Assembly: GCA_964571195.1 (NCBI GenBank) | Contig: CAZNAD010000001.1 | Location: forward strand, 320,715-384,714 | Origin: PALSA-1006 sp964571195 | GTDB taxonomy: Bacteria; Pseudomonadota; Gammaproteobacteria; Burkholderiales; Gallionellaceae | Length of the DNA: 64,000 bases | Reading direction: 5' to 3' | In this document: positions 34,306-42,780 of the stretch, piece after piece | How positions within the stretch are numbered: the first letter of the stretch is position 1 | Layout of the letters: each line of letters opens with the position of its first letter | Program-made: the position numbers and the translations under genes | Notes under the pieces: generated by a model | The model's input: only the letters and a program-made list of their open reading frames with translations | Told to the model about the DNA's origin: nothing | Databases searched by the model: none

Positions 34306-35118
34306 ATGCCTTCGTTTATCAATACCAACCTTGCATCTTTGAATGCACAGCGCAACCTCAACGGTTCGCAAAGCGCGCTGAACACTTCTTTGCAACGCCT
34401 GTCCTCGGGCTTGCGTGTGAACAGTGCCAAGGACGATGCCGCCGGTATGGCGATTGCCTCGCGTATGGAAAGCCAGATCCGTGGTTTGAATCAGGCCGTG
34501 CGTAATGCCAGTGACGGTATCTCGCTCGCTCAGACAGCTGAAGGAGCCTTGGGCGCGATCCAGAACAATCTGGCACGTATGCGTGAATTGGCAGTGCAGG
34601 CGGCCAACGCCACTTCGAATGCCGATATCGCAGCGATTGATGCCGAATACACCCAGCTCAACGCTGAAAACATCCGCGTTATCCAGGCGACCTCGTTCAA
34701 TAACATTCCTCTGCTTTCGGAAGCGGTCAACCAGACCTTCCAAGTGGGTGCGAACAGTACTGCGGGTGTCGATGACATCACGATTACAACCGATGCGGCG
34801 CTGGTTCCCAGCTCGACGACTCTGGGCGATTCTTCGTTGACGGCTCAGGCTGAAATTGCCAAGCTGGATGCCGATATCGCTTCGGTAGCTTCGTTGCGAG
34901 CAACATTCGGTTCGGTGCAGTCGCGTTTCGAATCGGTTATCTCCAACCTGCAAATTGCAGCGGAGAACCAAACGGCTTCGCGTAGCCGGATCATGGATGC
35001 GGACTATGCGGCAGAAACCGCTGCCTTGACCCGCGCTCAGATTCTGCAACAGGCTGGTACAGCGATGTTGGCACAAGCGAACCAATCGCCGAACACGGTA
35101 CTGACACTGTTGAGATAA
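34306..35118 (+). CDS. fliC: Flagellin
   Basis: This encodes 270 residues, MPSFINTNLASLNAQRN…, with the conserved D0/D1 helices at both ends (LQRLSSGLRVNSAKDDAAGMAIA and ILQQAGTAMLAQANQSPNTVLTLLR) and a short central part, so it is a small flagellin without a large variable domain. It polymerises into the flagellar filament after export. Strong site TTAAAGGAGAAATAAA precedes it. No other flagellar structural genes are in the window. Confidence 0.95.
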   Translation: MPSFINTNLASLNAQRNLNGSQSALNTSLQRLSSGLRVNSAKDDAAGMAIASRMESQIRGLNQAVRNASDGISLAQTAEGALGAIQNNLARMRELAVQAANATSNADIAAIDAEYTQLNAENIRVIQATSFNNIPLLSEAVNQTFQVGANSTAGVDDITITTDAALVPSSTTLGDSSLTAQAEIAKLDADIASVASLRATFGSVQSRFESVISNLQIAAENQTASRSRIMDADYAAETAALTRAQILQQAGTAMLAQANQSPNTVLTLLR

Positions 35119-35382
35119 GGTGCCTCGGACGGTCATCGCCGAATCATCGTATTACTGTGCATGCGGGCATCTATCTGCCGTATGGAAGTGAGCGCGATCA
35201 CGGTGCGTATCTGGATGGAAATGATGCGACATCGAAATATCGTGCACTCCTGTACGGCATGGCTGGGTGTGACATCCGGTTGCCGCCCGGTATGCGAATC
35301 TCCAATCGGAATCCAACGGTGCGGTTGGTGAGATGTCTTTCCTTTGATAGCATCGGTGAGACGTATTCAGGTATTCAGCACG

Positions 35383-36288
35383 ATGAGAATGAAGCCATCT
35401 TTGATGCACCATCTATCCGGCGTAATCATCGCCGTTTTGTGCTTGGTGATCGTGCAGCCGTCGGCATGGGCCGCGACTAAATCCAAGAGAAGAGGATCGG
35501 GGGGGCAAGGGCTGTCCCAGGAGTGGGAGCCGAGCTTCGATCTGAAGACTTACAAACAAAACTACCTGTTGCTGTACGCGTTATCGTCACAGCCCAACAA
35601 TCAGCCCACCAGTCCCAACCCGCTCAATCAGGTGTTGACTCCCTACGCTCTGGATAATCGTGACATGAAGTTCCAGATCAGTTTGAAATATGCCTTGGCC
35701 GACAATCAGGCGTATGGCTCGTTCTGGTTCGCTTATACCCAGCTGTCTTTCTGGCAGTTCTACGACAAGACCAATTCTCAGCCGTTCAGAGGCACGGACT
35801 ACAGTCCTGAATTCATCTATTCATTGCAACCTTTTGAACCCGCTATCGTCAATTTCGGGGTGGTGCACCAGTCTAATGGCGAAGCCAGGCCTAGGTCGCG
35901 CAGCTGGAACAGGGTCTATATGGAGCCCGTGCTGGAGATCATCGGCGGCGGTGGACAGCAACTGGTGTTGCAGGCACGCTGGTGGCAGCGGATCGAAGAA
36001 GACCCGCTCAGCGATGAGAACCCTGACATCCATCATTTTCTCGGTTATCGCGAAGTCGAGCTGCGTTATTGTCAGGAAGGCAGTTGGCAGATATCGGCCA
36101 TCGCCAGAAGCAAATCGGCACAGATCGATATCGCCGCCCCATTGAGCGCTTGGCTGATGCTGGGTGATGCGGAAGAAAAAGGCCTCAATGTCCACCTGCA
36201 ATATTTCAGCGGCTACGGAGAAAGTCTGCTGGACTATAACCAGGGGCATGTCACCTGGGGGCTAGGCCTGTCTATCCCTTTCAACTAG
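35383..36288 (+). CDS. pldA: Outer-membrane phospholipase A (PldA)
   Basis: This encodes 301 residues with a signal peptide (LVIVQPSAWA-AT). The active-site signature is VVHQSNGEA, holding the catalytic His and Ser, with the catalytic-triad Asn in SRSWNRVYMEP. The rest is a 12-strand barrel. OMPLA hydrolyses phospholipids that reach the outer leaflet of the outer membrane. Another ATG two codons downstream is possible; ribosome site is weak for either. It sits next to the flagellin but has no obvious link to it. Confidence 0.9.
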   Translation: MRMKPSLMHHLSGVIIAVLCLVIVQPSAWAATKSKRRGSGGQGLSQEWEPSFDLKTYKQNYLLLYALSSQPNNQPTSPNPLNQVLTPYALDNRDMKFQISLKYALADNQAYGSFWFAYTQLSFWQFYDKTNSQPFRGTDYSPEFIYSLQPFEPAIVNFGVVHQSNGEARPRSRSWNRVYMEPVLEIIGGGGQQLVLQARWWQRIEEDPLSDENPDIHHFLGYREVELRYCQEGSWQISAIARSKSAQIDIAAPLSAWLMLGDAEEKGLNVHLQYFSGYGESLLDYNQGHVTWGLGLSIPFN

Positions 36289-36453
36289 GTGTGCCATTTT
36301 TCGGCTGCATCTGACGAATTACGGTAACCCACTTCATCGATGCGCGGGAAATCATCCCGGTACTGATGCGCGTATAATGTGCCATACCAAGCGGATCGGG
36401 TGTCACTGTATAAGAACGCCTCTCATCCATAACCAACATCAAGTGTATAAAAA

Positions 36454-37923
36454 ATGGAACAAGCTGAGCAAACAGCGCAGCCCCTTGTCGTCGCCACGCT
36501 ACTAAAAAAGATGGATGCAAGTCCGGGGTTCGCGGGGCTGGGGGGTGCGGTCCAGAACATCTGCCGTCTTGTCGATGAGGATGGCGGTAACAGGGAAATC
36601 GTTGCGGCCATCTTGCGTGATCCGGCGCTGACCTCAAAACTGTTGCAGATCGCCAACTCTGGAAGTAATTCGCGCGGCGGTCGCAATGTCTCCAAGATCG
36701 ACCAGGTGATCGCGATCCTCGGGCTGAATACCGTAAAGTCGGTTGCCTTGTCTCTGGCACTGCTTGGCTCTCCGTCCCACAACCAGCAATCGAAGCAATT
36801 ACACGCGGAAATCGTGGCTGCGTTCTTTTCCGGCAGTTTGGCTGCCGAGATCACCCGGCTCTATGGTTCCAGCTACAGTTCACAGGAGGCTCAAGTCTGC
36901 GGGTTGATGCAAAACCTTGGTCGCATGATGTCCATATTCTATTTGTACGAGGACATCGAACGCAGTCGTAAACTCCAGACTGATCGTAATCTGCCCGAAA
37001 GTGAGGCGGTCCTGCAAATCTTGGGTATGAGTTTCGAGGATATCGGTGTGGCGATTGCGCGCCACTGGGCTCTCCCGGATGTACTTCAGAACAGCCTCGC
37101 TCCCGATACGCTCAAATCCTCACCCCAGGCAGTCGCCAATGCAGCGGGTTGGTATCAGCTGTGTTCTTTCTTCTCCCGCCGCATCACCGATGTTTTGTTC
37201 CGCCTGCCGGAGAACAGGGAGAAGATCGAGATTGCAAACAGCATCGACTTCTTCAGCAGATCCCTCCATCTCAAGGAAAAGGAAGTGATCGAAACCGTGG
37301 AGAAGTGTTTGCAGGATACGGATAATATCCTGGCAGGTATGACCTTCCCCTGCGATGTGTCCGATGCGAAGAGCCTATTGCGGAAGGCTTCCGAGCGGGC
37401 CTTGGACACGCTGTCAGCACACGATGCTTTGGTCAGGGAGAAACATGCGGAAGGTGGAGCCTCTCCCATCGAAGTGATAAAACACACCATGCGACTGATA
37501 CACAGTCACTATAACTTCGATTGCACGCTGATCTGTCTGCCTACCAGTTCATCTGGATTGTTGGCCATCGCGGGGGTAGGGAGGAATACGGCTCAGTTGA
37601 CCAGCAAATTCCATAGCAGCGGAACGAAACGCGATATCTTCCAAGTGATCATCTCCCGCAATGCCGATACGTTCATTTCTGATGTGACGCAGCCCAAGTA
37701 TGCGAATCTGATTCCAGAGTGGTACAAAGAGGTGGTTGGCGCAAAATCTTTCGTGATGCTGCCGCTGATGCACGAAGGAAAGTTGATCGGCATGATCTAT
37801 GGAGACTATGCGAAGCCCCAAGTCGAAGCCCCCGCAGGGTTGGCGCAGGGGGAGATGCTCGAATGGCGTAATCGACTGATAGACGCGATCCGCTCCGGCT
37901 CCAAATCGCGCTCGGCTGCTTAG
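36454..37923 (+). CDS. HDOD-domain protein with C-terminal GAF-like domain
   Basis: This encodes 489 residues. The N-terminal half is an HDOD domain (LRDPALTSKLLQIANSG…, VIAILGLNTVKSVALSLAL), an HD-like fold that lost catalytic residues and acts in signalling. The region after about residue 340 resembles a GAF ligand-binding domain (FDCTLICLPTSSSGLLAIAG, SFVMLPLMHEGKLIGMIYGDY). A TATAAT hexamer lies at 36373-36378, about 75 bases upstream. It may link to c-di-GMP or motility control by analogy with other HDOD proteins, but this is inference. Confidence 0.8.
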   Translation: MEQAEQTAQPLVVATLLKKMDASPGFAGLGGAVQNICRLVDEDGGNREIVAAILRDPALTSKLLQIANSGSNSRGGRNVSKIDQVIAILGLNTVKSVALSLALLGSPSHNQQSKQLHAEIVAAFFSGSLAAEITRLYGSSYSSQEAQVCGLMQNLGRMMSIFYLYEDIERSRKLQTDRNLPESEAVLQILGMSFEDIGVAIARHWALPDVLQNSLAPDTLKSSPQAVANAAGWYQLCSFFSRRITDVLFRLPENREKIEIANSIDFFSRSLHLKEKEVIETVEKCLQDTDNILAGMTFPCDVSDAKSLLRKASERALDTLSAHDALVREKHAEGGASPIEVIKHTMRLIHSHYNFDCTLICLPTSSSGLLAIAGVGRNTAQLTSKFHSSGTKRDIFQVIISRNADTFISDVTQPKYANLIPEWYKEVVGAKSFVMLPLMHEGKLIGMIYGDYAKPQVEAPAGLAQGEMLEWRNRLIDAIRSGSKSRSAA

Positions 37924-37941
37924 TCTATAGTCCGGGGTCGC

Positions 37942-38109
37942 TCAGGTGGTCAACAGGTGTATGCCGGTCCAGGCCAGAATCGGCGTCGCAATGATGCCGA
38001 TGCCGAACAGGGAAAGAGATTGCGCAGCACCCAGCTCAACTTCACCCTGTAGTGTCCTGACCGTCCAGTGCAGGGTGTAACAAGCGATGAGAAATAAGAT
38101 AGCGTGCAT
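37942..38109 (-). CDS. 55-residue predicted membrane protein
   Basis: A short frame, MHAILFLIACYTLHWTVRTLQG…, with two hydrophobic segments (about residues 2-12 and 29-50) and an aromatic/charged loop between them. It starts at an ATG with only a weak purine site and ends just past the convergent HDOD gene. No family is recognised. It is the last gene before the tRNA-Lys-associated element. Confidence 0.45.
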   Translation of the reverse strand: MHAILFLIACYTLHWTVRTLQGEVELGAAQSLSLFGIGIIATPILAWTGIHLLTT

Positions 38110-38314
38110 TTCAGTAGGATGTTTTTACCGACTGAACCGATTATAGAACAATACTCCCGGAGTCCCCAAGACATCAGATTGTGAATTGATGACGAAATAA
38201 ATACTGGCTTGCTGCGGCAAGTCGTATTGGGGCTGATCGTGGCTGGAACGTGGCGCAGTAGTCGCGTTTTAGGCAGGGAACCCAGAGGTGTTACGCTGAA
38301 ACCGTTGGGAATAT
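38110..38314. other. Non-coding sequence left of the element
   Basis: No gene is seen. The sequence to the left of the tRNA fragment would originally have followed the host tRNA-Lys on the minus strand. Confidence 0.4.
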
Positions 38315-38360
38315 TGGTAGGACGTGGCAGATTCGAACTGCCGACCAACGGATTAAAAGT
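38315..38360 (-). repeat. attL: displaced 3' half of tRNA-Lys
   Basis: The 46 bp match the tRNA-Lys 3' half (anticodon loop through CCA) at 46155-46200, with two differences: g at 38327 against c at 46167, and c at 38341 against g at 46181. These are the two partners of one T-stem base pair, so pairing is kept in each copy. Confidence 0.88.
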
Positions 38361-38471
38361 TGTTAAATACGCCTTTTTTAAGCTTCCAGAAATTTCTTGA
38401 AATTGTTTTAATGCCTTTCTAATACGTTGATTTATGTAGTATAAAAATCAATTCTCTGTTTTAATGCGCCA

Positions 38472-38492
38472 CCTGCGACAGGCAGGCTTTTT
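38472..38492 (+). terminator. Small hairpin with T-run near the left end
   Basis: CCTGC-GACAG-GCAGG followed by CTTTTT. The stem is short, so it may be a weak terminator shielding the integrase gene from outside transcription. Confidence 0.35.
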
Positions 38493-38500
38493 AGATTTCC

Positions 38501-38522
38501 GGTCTACTAATGGTCTACTAAT
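38501..38522 (+). repeat. Left copy of 22-bp tandem site (probable integrase arm site)
   Basis: Two tandem GGTCTACTAAT units. The identical 22 bp occurs at 46090-46111 in the same orientation. An inverted AGTAGACC follows at 38529-38536. It lies just before the integrase gene. Confidence 0.65.
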
Positions 38523-38555
38523 TTTATAAGTAGACCGATAAAGTCGGAGCTAGGT

Positions 38556-39803
38556 ATGGCGCAAAAACTCTTAAAATCTTTCGTTGATTCCGTTCCGCTC
38601 GTTGCGACTGGGCAGGTTTTTTACCGCGATAGCGAATTAAAAGGATTCGGCCTTCGTGTTGGTAAAACAGGCAAGGTCTATATTGCCGAAAGCAAAGTCA
38701 ACGGAAAGGTTGTGAGGGTCTCCATCGGCAAGCATGGCGTTTTCACTCCAGAGCAAGCCAGATTAAGAGCAAGAGAAATATTGCTCATGATGGCGAAAGG
38801 TATAAATCCGCTGGACGAGAAAAAAGAAAGCAGAGCGCGCAGTGTCACTCTTGAACAGGCTTTGGCCGACTTTCTTAGTGCCAGAAAGACGCTTAAACCC
38901 CGAACCATCGCCGATTATCAAAGCACCATCAACTGCTACCTTGAGGACTGGAAGAAAAAACCGCTTTCTGAAATCACCAAGGATATGGTTGCCAAGCGGC
39001 ATACAAAGATTGGTGAGCGCAGCAAAGCACAAGCAAATTTAACAATGCGCTACATACGCGCCATTTTTAACTTCGCTGCTGGGCAATACGAGAACAGCAA
39101 AGGGGAGCCGTTGATACCGGACAATCCGGTTAAGCGCCTTTCTCAAACTCGCGCATGGTATCGAATTGAACGCCGTCAATCGGTCATCAAAACGCACGAG
39201 CTGGCTGCGTGGTATGCCGCAGTTATGAACATTAAAAATGACGCCACAGGAAAAAATCGGGAAACGATACGCGACTACTTGCTGTTAGTTCTATTCACCG
39301 GACTCCGAAAAGAAGAGGCTGCGTGTCTTGCATGGGAGAATGTCGATCTTCGTGCAAAGACGTTAACCGTCAAAGATACGAAAAACCATCTGGATCACAC
39401 CTTGCCGCTATCTGATTTTCTCTTCGACATGTTGCAGCGAAGAAAAGCCGAGGCGGTGAATGAATATGTGTTTCCCGGTGCGAACGGAGTAGGGCGCATC
39501 ATTGAGCAGCGTAAGCAAATGGACAGAGTGACGGAAGAATCTGGAGTGCATTTCATCATTCACGATCTGCGCCGCACCTTTATCACCATCGCTGAAAGTT
39601 TGGATATATCGTCCTACGCATTGAAGCGTCTGCTGAATCATAAAATGAACAACGACATTACCGCTGGCTACATCATCAACGATGTGGAAAGACTGCGCGC
39701 CCCCATGCAAAAAATCACCGACCACCTTCTCAAGTGCATGGGGGTTATTCCCTCGGCTGAGATATTTGAATTTGCACCAAACCAAGCCCGTCTATCAACT
39801 TGA
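38556..39803 (+). CDS. Tyrosine-recombinase integrase (P4-like)
   Basis: This encodes 415 residues. It has an N-terminal DUF4102-like arm-binding domain (FYRDSELKGFGLRVGKTGKVYIAESKVNG), a core-binding SAM-like domain, and a catalytic domain with the Arg in FTGLRKEEAACLAW, HDLRRTF (His and Arg, about residues 336-339), a late His in LLNHKMNND and the nucleophile Tyr in AGYIIN near residue 372. It joins attP in the element with the tRNA-Lys attB by strand exchange. The gene lies beside the displaced tRNA fragment rather than the intact tRNA. Confidence 0.93.
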   Translation: MAQKLLKSFVDSVPLVATGQVFYRDSELKGFGLRVGKTGKVYIAESKVNGKVVRVSIGKHGVFTPEQARLRAREILLMMAKGINPLDEKKESRARSVTLEQALADFLSARKTLKPRTIADYQSTINCYLEDWKKKPLSEITKDMVAKRHTKIGERSKAQANLTMRYIRAIFNFAAGQYENSKGEPLIPDNPVKRLSQTRAWYRIERRQSVIKTHELAAWYAAVMNIKNDATGKNRETIRDYLLLVLFTGLRKEEAACLAWENVDLRAKTLTVKDTKNHLDHTLPLSDFLFDMLQRRKAEAVNEYVFPGANGVGRIIEQRKQMDRVTEESGVHFIIHDLRRTFITIAESLDISSYALKRLLNHKMNNDITAGYIINDVERLRAPMQKITDHLLKCMGVIPSAEIFEFAPNQARLST

Positions 39804-39827
39804 CTATATACGGCAAAGCCGTACAAT
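39800..39827 (+). promoter_or_regulatory. Toxin-antitoxin promoter with operator-like inverted repeat
   Basis: TTGACT (39800-39805), 16 bases, TACAAT (39822-39827). The perfect inverted repeat TACGGC-AAA-GCCGTA (39809-39823) sits in the spacer and is a likely binding site for the XRE antitoxin. The predicted start of transcription coincides with the toxin ATG. Confidence 0.6.
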
Positions 39828-39832
39828 TACCC

Positions 39833-40141
39833 ATGCTTACTATTGCTGAAACCGAGATTTTCAGTCGATACGTCACCGACTACTGGACTGAAGAAGAGCG
39901 CGGTGAGTTCGCCGTGTGGATTGCAGAACACTATGACGCAGGCGACGTGGTGCGCGGCTCGGGTGGTTGCCGCAAAGTAAGATGGGCGCGCAAAGGAACA
40001 GGCAAGAGCGGCGGCGTTAGAGTCATCTACTACAACATGCTTGAAGATGGCACGATCTGGTTGCTGTTGATCTATGCAAAGAACGAACACGAAAACATAC
40101 CTGCCCACATCTTGAAGGCTGTGAAGGAGGAAATAAAATGA
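39833..40141 (+). CDS. RelE/HigB-family toxin
   Basis: This encodes 102 residues, MLTIAETEIFSRYVTDYW…, with RGSGGCRKVRWARKGTGKSGGVRVIYYN and a C-terminal WLLLIYAKNEHENI, typical of COG4737-type RelE-like toxins that cleave mRNA on ribosomes. The frame extends upstream to a TTG, but MLTI fits the family start; the ATG is so close to the predicted -10 element that the message may be leaderless. It overlaps the antitoxin by four bases (ATGA). Confidence 0.85.
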   Translation: MLTIAETEIFSRYVTDYWTEEERGEFAVWIAEHYDAGDVVRGSGGCRKVRWARKGTGKSGGVRVIYYNMLEDGTIWLLLIYAKNEHENIPAHILKAVKEEIK

Positions 40142-40446
40142 AAATGACAGAAAAAGAATTACAACAACGCGATGCCCAACGCGACCTTGGTGGCGAACTG
40201 CTGGAGTCCGTGCGCCAAATGAAAGCTGGACGCGCCGGAAAAGTTCACAAGGTCGCCATCCCTCCGGTTGTCTCTGCACGTATGAAATCCGGCTTGCCCC
40301 AGTCCTCCTTTGCCAAACTGCTTGGGGTTTCCGTTCGCACTCTGCAAGACTGGGAGCAAGGACGCCGTGAACCAAGCGGTGCGGCAAAAACACTGATTTC
40401 TATTGCCGAGCGCAGACCAGAAGTTTTGCGTGAAGCAGCTATCTAG
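40138..40446 (+). CDS. XRE-family antitoxin
   Basis: This encodes 102 residues preceded by AAGGAGGAAATAAA. The C-terminal half is a helix-turn-helix (SGLPQSSFAKLLGVSVRTLQDWEQGRREPSGAAK), as in HigA-type antitoxins. It should bind and neutralise the RelE-like toxin and repress the shared promoter. The toxin-first order with overlapping genes matches HigBA-type modules and could stabilise the integrated element. Confidence 0.88.
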   Translation: MKMTEKELQQRDAQRDLGGELLESVRQMKAGRAGKVHKVAIPPVVSARMKSGLPQSSFAKLLGVSVRTLQDWEQGRREPSGAAKTLISIAERRPEVLREAAI

Positions 40447-40492
40447 CAAAATGAGTAGCAGTAAATTTATTGAGTTTGTCGCAGCATAACCT

Positions 40493-41146
40493 ATGTACCT
40501 CGACAGCAACGACTATCAAACTGTTTGGCGTTTAGCCCACAATTGGGTAGATGCCGATCCAGATCAAAGTAACCCCGATGCATTATCAGATGAGCTAAAG
40601 AACTCAATTCATCGGCTCATACATGCAGCTATGAATCGAGCGCTGCCCTCAAGAACAAAAAGATTCGTCCTGCTCATGGATGACTCCTTTCTGTCTCTCG
40701 TATTTGATTTTCATCATTTCCGTAAATTCAGAAGATGCCTCAGAGCTGATGAATTCGACAAAGCCTATTTGGAGTCAATCTATCTAAAGCGCGGTGATGT
40801 GCTTCGTTGGTGTCAGAGTGAATTTCTTGCGCCTCCACCCATTTGGCAAGTAACCATTCCCAGTACATTGAAATCGGACGAGCGCCCCAATGAACTGGAA
40901 GACGATGCCGATGACGACAAAGATAAATGGTATGAGAAAATTTCGGAACGTCGCAAACAACGAATCACCTGTTTGGAGATTGCCAAACAACTCTGGAAAG
41001 AAAATCCAGAGCTTTCTTACAGAGAAGTTTACTCGCATCCCACGATGACCCGGTATGGATACGGTGCTAGTTTTACATTTGAGACATTTAAAAAATGGGC
41101 GAGACCATTTGCATCTGAGTATGCAAAACAAGGCGGAAAGAAATAA
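40493..41146 (+). CDS. Unknown element-encoded protein (217 aa)
   Basis: A soluble, charged protein beginning MYLDSNDYQTVWRLAHNW. The middle holds an acidic linker (NELEDDADDDKDKWYEK); the C-terminal third (ITCLEIAKQLWKENPELSYREVYSHPTM…FKKWARPFA) has helix-turn-helix-like spacing and could bind DNA. No family is recognised. It lies between the toxin-antitoxin pair and the excisionase-like gene, a region where elements often keep regulators or mobilisation helpers. Confidence 0.55.
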   Translation: MYLDSNDYQTVWRLAHNWVDADPDQSNPDALSDELKNSIHRLIHAAMNRALPSRTKRFVLLMDDSFLSLVFDFHHFRKFRRCLRADEFDKAYLESIYLKRGDVLRWCQSEFLAPPPIWQVTIPSTLKSDERPNELEDDADDDKDKWYEKISERRKQRITCLEIAKQLWKENPELSYREVYSHPTMTRYGYGASFTFETFKKWARPFASEYAKQGGKK

Positions 41147-41243
41147 GAATCAATAGGCTACAAAAAATAGAAATAGTGGCAAAAAAATAGATATAGCACG
41201 ATATTTTTTAGGTACATCTAGCCTGCTTGAGAATCGTTCAATC

Positions 41244-41276
41244 TGTAGCTCCCTTAATCAAACAAAAGGAGCTACA
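41244..41276 (+). promoter_or_regulatory. Hairpin enclosing the ribosome site of the HTH gene
   Basis: TGTAGCTCC (41244-41252) pairs perfectly with GGAGCTACA (41268-41276) around a 15-base loop. The 3' arm contains most of the AAGGAG ribosome site of the gene starting at 41279, so the fold would hide it. Confidence 0.55.
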
Positions 41277-41278
41277 CC

Positions 41279-41476
41279 ATGCAACAACACAGCCTCATCA
41301 CCACAAAAGAAGCAGCCAAAATACTCGGCGTCAGCGTTGCCTTCCTTGAAAGGGATCGCTGGGCTGGTGCAACCATCCCATTCGTTCGAGTAGGCTCCCG
41401 TGCAGTACGCTATTGTCCTGGCGTTCTGCACCACTTCATAACGTCACGCGCCAGAAGCTCGACCAGCCAAAGCTGA
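41279..41476 (+). CDS. Excisionase/AlpA-like helix-turn-helix protein
   Basis: This encodes 65 residues: LITTKEAAKILGVSVAFLERDRWAGATIPFVRVG… is the MerR-type winged helix seen in excisionases and AlpA regulators of integrated elements. It probably directs excision or activates the Rep gene. Its stop lies nine bases ahead of the proposed Rep start. Confidence 0.75.
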   Translation: MQQHSLITTKEAAKILGVSVAFLERDRWAGATIPFVRVGSRAVRYCPGVLHHFITSRARSSTSQS

Positions 41477-41484
41477 GGTGTGTC

Positions 41485-42468
41485 GTGTACACGTCAGCGC
41501 ATTGCGAGCCTGATATGCTGGGCTGCGATGTTGTCGATGAGGATTACTCCATACTCGACAATATCGACATCGCTCCGCCCAGCTATTTTCCTGAACAAGT
41601 CCCGTTCCATGAGCGGGGCTTTTCGGCGAGTCCCCTTGTCAATGTCCCTCAATTCAAACATTGGGATCATATGCAACTCAAGATTCAATCATTTAAAAAC
41701 GGTGGCTATGAAGGCACTGTCCGCTGGGTCGATTTGCAAAAAAACGCCAATATGCAAAACATCCCAAGAAGAATCGGAAAACGCGAACCGCCGGAAGAGC
41801 GTTCACAGGAAAGTCTAGAGCGCTCTAGAATACGCGCACGCCAAAAGGTTAGGCATCATGCCAAGAACATCGCCGCAAATCGCCTGCTAACCCTCTCCAA
41901 GCGTGAAACGGCAGAAACTGGCTACGCCACTCCCGAAGAGTGGCAAACATATTGGGCGCGTTTTTGCCGCGTCTATACAAAATATTTCCCCGATCTTCCC
42001 TTCATGTTCGTTGCCGTGCTGGAGCAGCACAAGAACAGCGAACACTTGCATCTGCATGTTGCCACCTATTCTAAACAAAAAATGCCGCTAGAACTCATGC
42101 GGCGAATCTGGTGGGATGTTTGCGGCGGTCGCGGTATGGGGAATGTTGATATCAGATATATCCGCCAGCAAGGACACCACGGCACGGATCGGATCGCGCG
42201 CTACATATCCAAATATATTTCCAAAGGGTTCGACTCAATAGAACGCTTCAACAAAAAACGCTATTGGGTCAGCGCTAACGACCTTCCCAAAGCACAACGT
42301 ATCTGGCTGCGCGCTCGCACCCTTACCGATGCACTTAGCGAGGTGTATCACCGTAGCGCAGGGGCTATGGATTTCGGAAGGAGTGGGGGCGGCATTTTCA
42401 TCTTCCCCAATCAATCCGGCTTCTGGTTCTCGGTACATCCGAGCCAAGGAACGCCCCCACCTTTTTAA
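41485..42468 (+). CDS. HUH-type replication initiator (Rep)
   Basis: This encodes about 327 residues from a GTG with GAGG upstream; an ATG ten codons later is an alternative. The HUH metal motif is HLHLHV near residue 187 and the nucleophile motif is YISKY (Y240 and Y244), followed by ISKG. Upstream, AANRLLTLSKRETAE matches Rep motif 1. Such enzymes nick one strand at an origin and start rolling-circle replication. The presence in an integrated element suggests it can replicate or mobilise after excision. Confidence 0.8.
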   Translation: MYTSAHCEPDMLGCDVVDEDYSILDNIDIAPPSYFPEQVPFHERGFSASPLVNVPQFKHWDHMQLKIQSFKNGGYEGTVRWVDLQKNANMQNIPRRIGKREPPEERSQESLERSRIRARQKVRHHAKNIAANRLLTLSKRETAETGYATPEEWQTYWARFCRVYTKYFPDLPFMFVAVLEQHKNSEHLHLHVATYSKQKMPLELMRRIWWDVCGGRGMGNVDIRYIRQQGHHGTDRIARYISKYISKGFDSIERFNKKRYWVSANDLPKAQRIWLRARTLTDALSEVYHRSAGAMDFGRSGGGIFIFPNQSGFWFSVHPSQGTPPPF

Positions 42469-42780
42469 TTTCTCGCTGCTTCGCAAACACACCGCACAAA
42501 CAATCGGCGACTTCGCACGTCTATTGTCCTTGCGGCAAAATCATCGAAAAAGTCTCTTCAAGCTCCATAAGACTGGCTCAAATAACTCGGAAATTCACAA
42601 AAATGGAGGGCGGGATTGGCGCGCCAGATGCCCCGCGCACCGCGCGGGGGGCTGGCGGGCGAAGCCCGCCCTAGACTTGTTTAATGGACACTTAATTACA
42701 AACAGATACACTCGCTCGCCTATTTTCGACAATCAGAGAACTGGATTTTCCGCGTGCAACATGAAATCCAGTGTACTTCG
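42469..42780. other. Hairpin-rich region after Rep (possible origin)
   Basis: No gene is seen. Three structures lie close together: palindrome TGGCGCGCCA (42617-42626), hairpin CCCCGCGC-ACC-GCGCGGGG (42631-42649) and hairpin GGCGGGC-GAA-GCCCGCC (42654-42670). Clustered hairpins next to a Rep gene are typical of rolling-circle origins; no nick site can be named. Confidence 0.5.

Noticed and set aside
35157..35480. 107-codon frame between flagellin and pldA
   Set aside because: It overlaps the pldA start in another frame, has no ribosome site and no family-like sequence.
37950..38348. 132-codon minus-strand frame reaching the tRNA fragment
   Set aside because: It lies in a different frame from the membrane-protein ORF, starts near the tRNA fragment and shows no domain.
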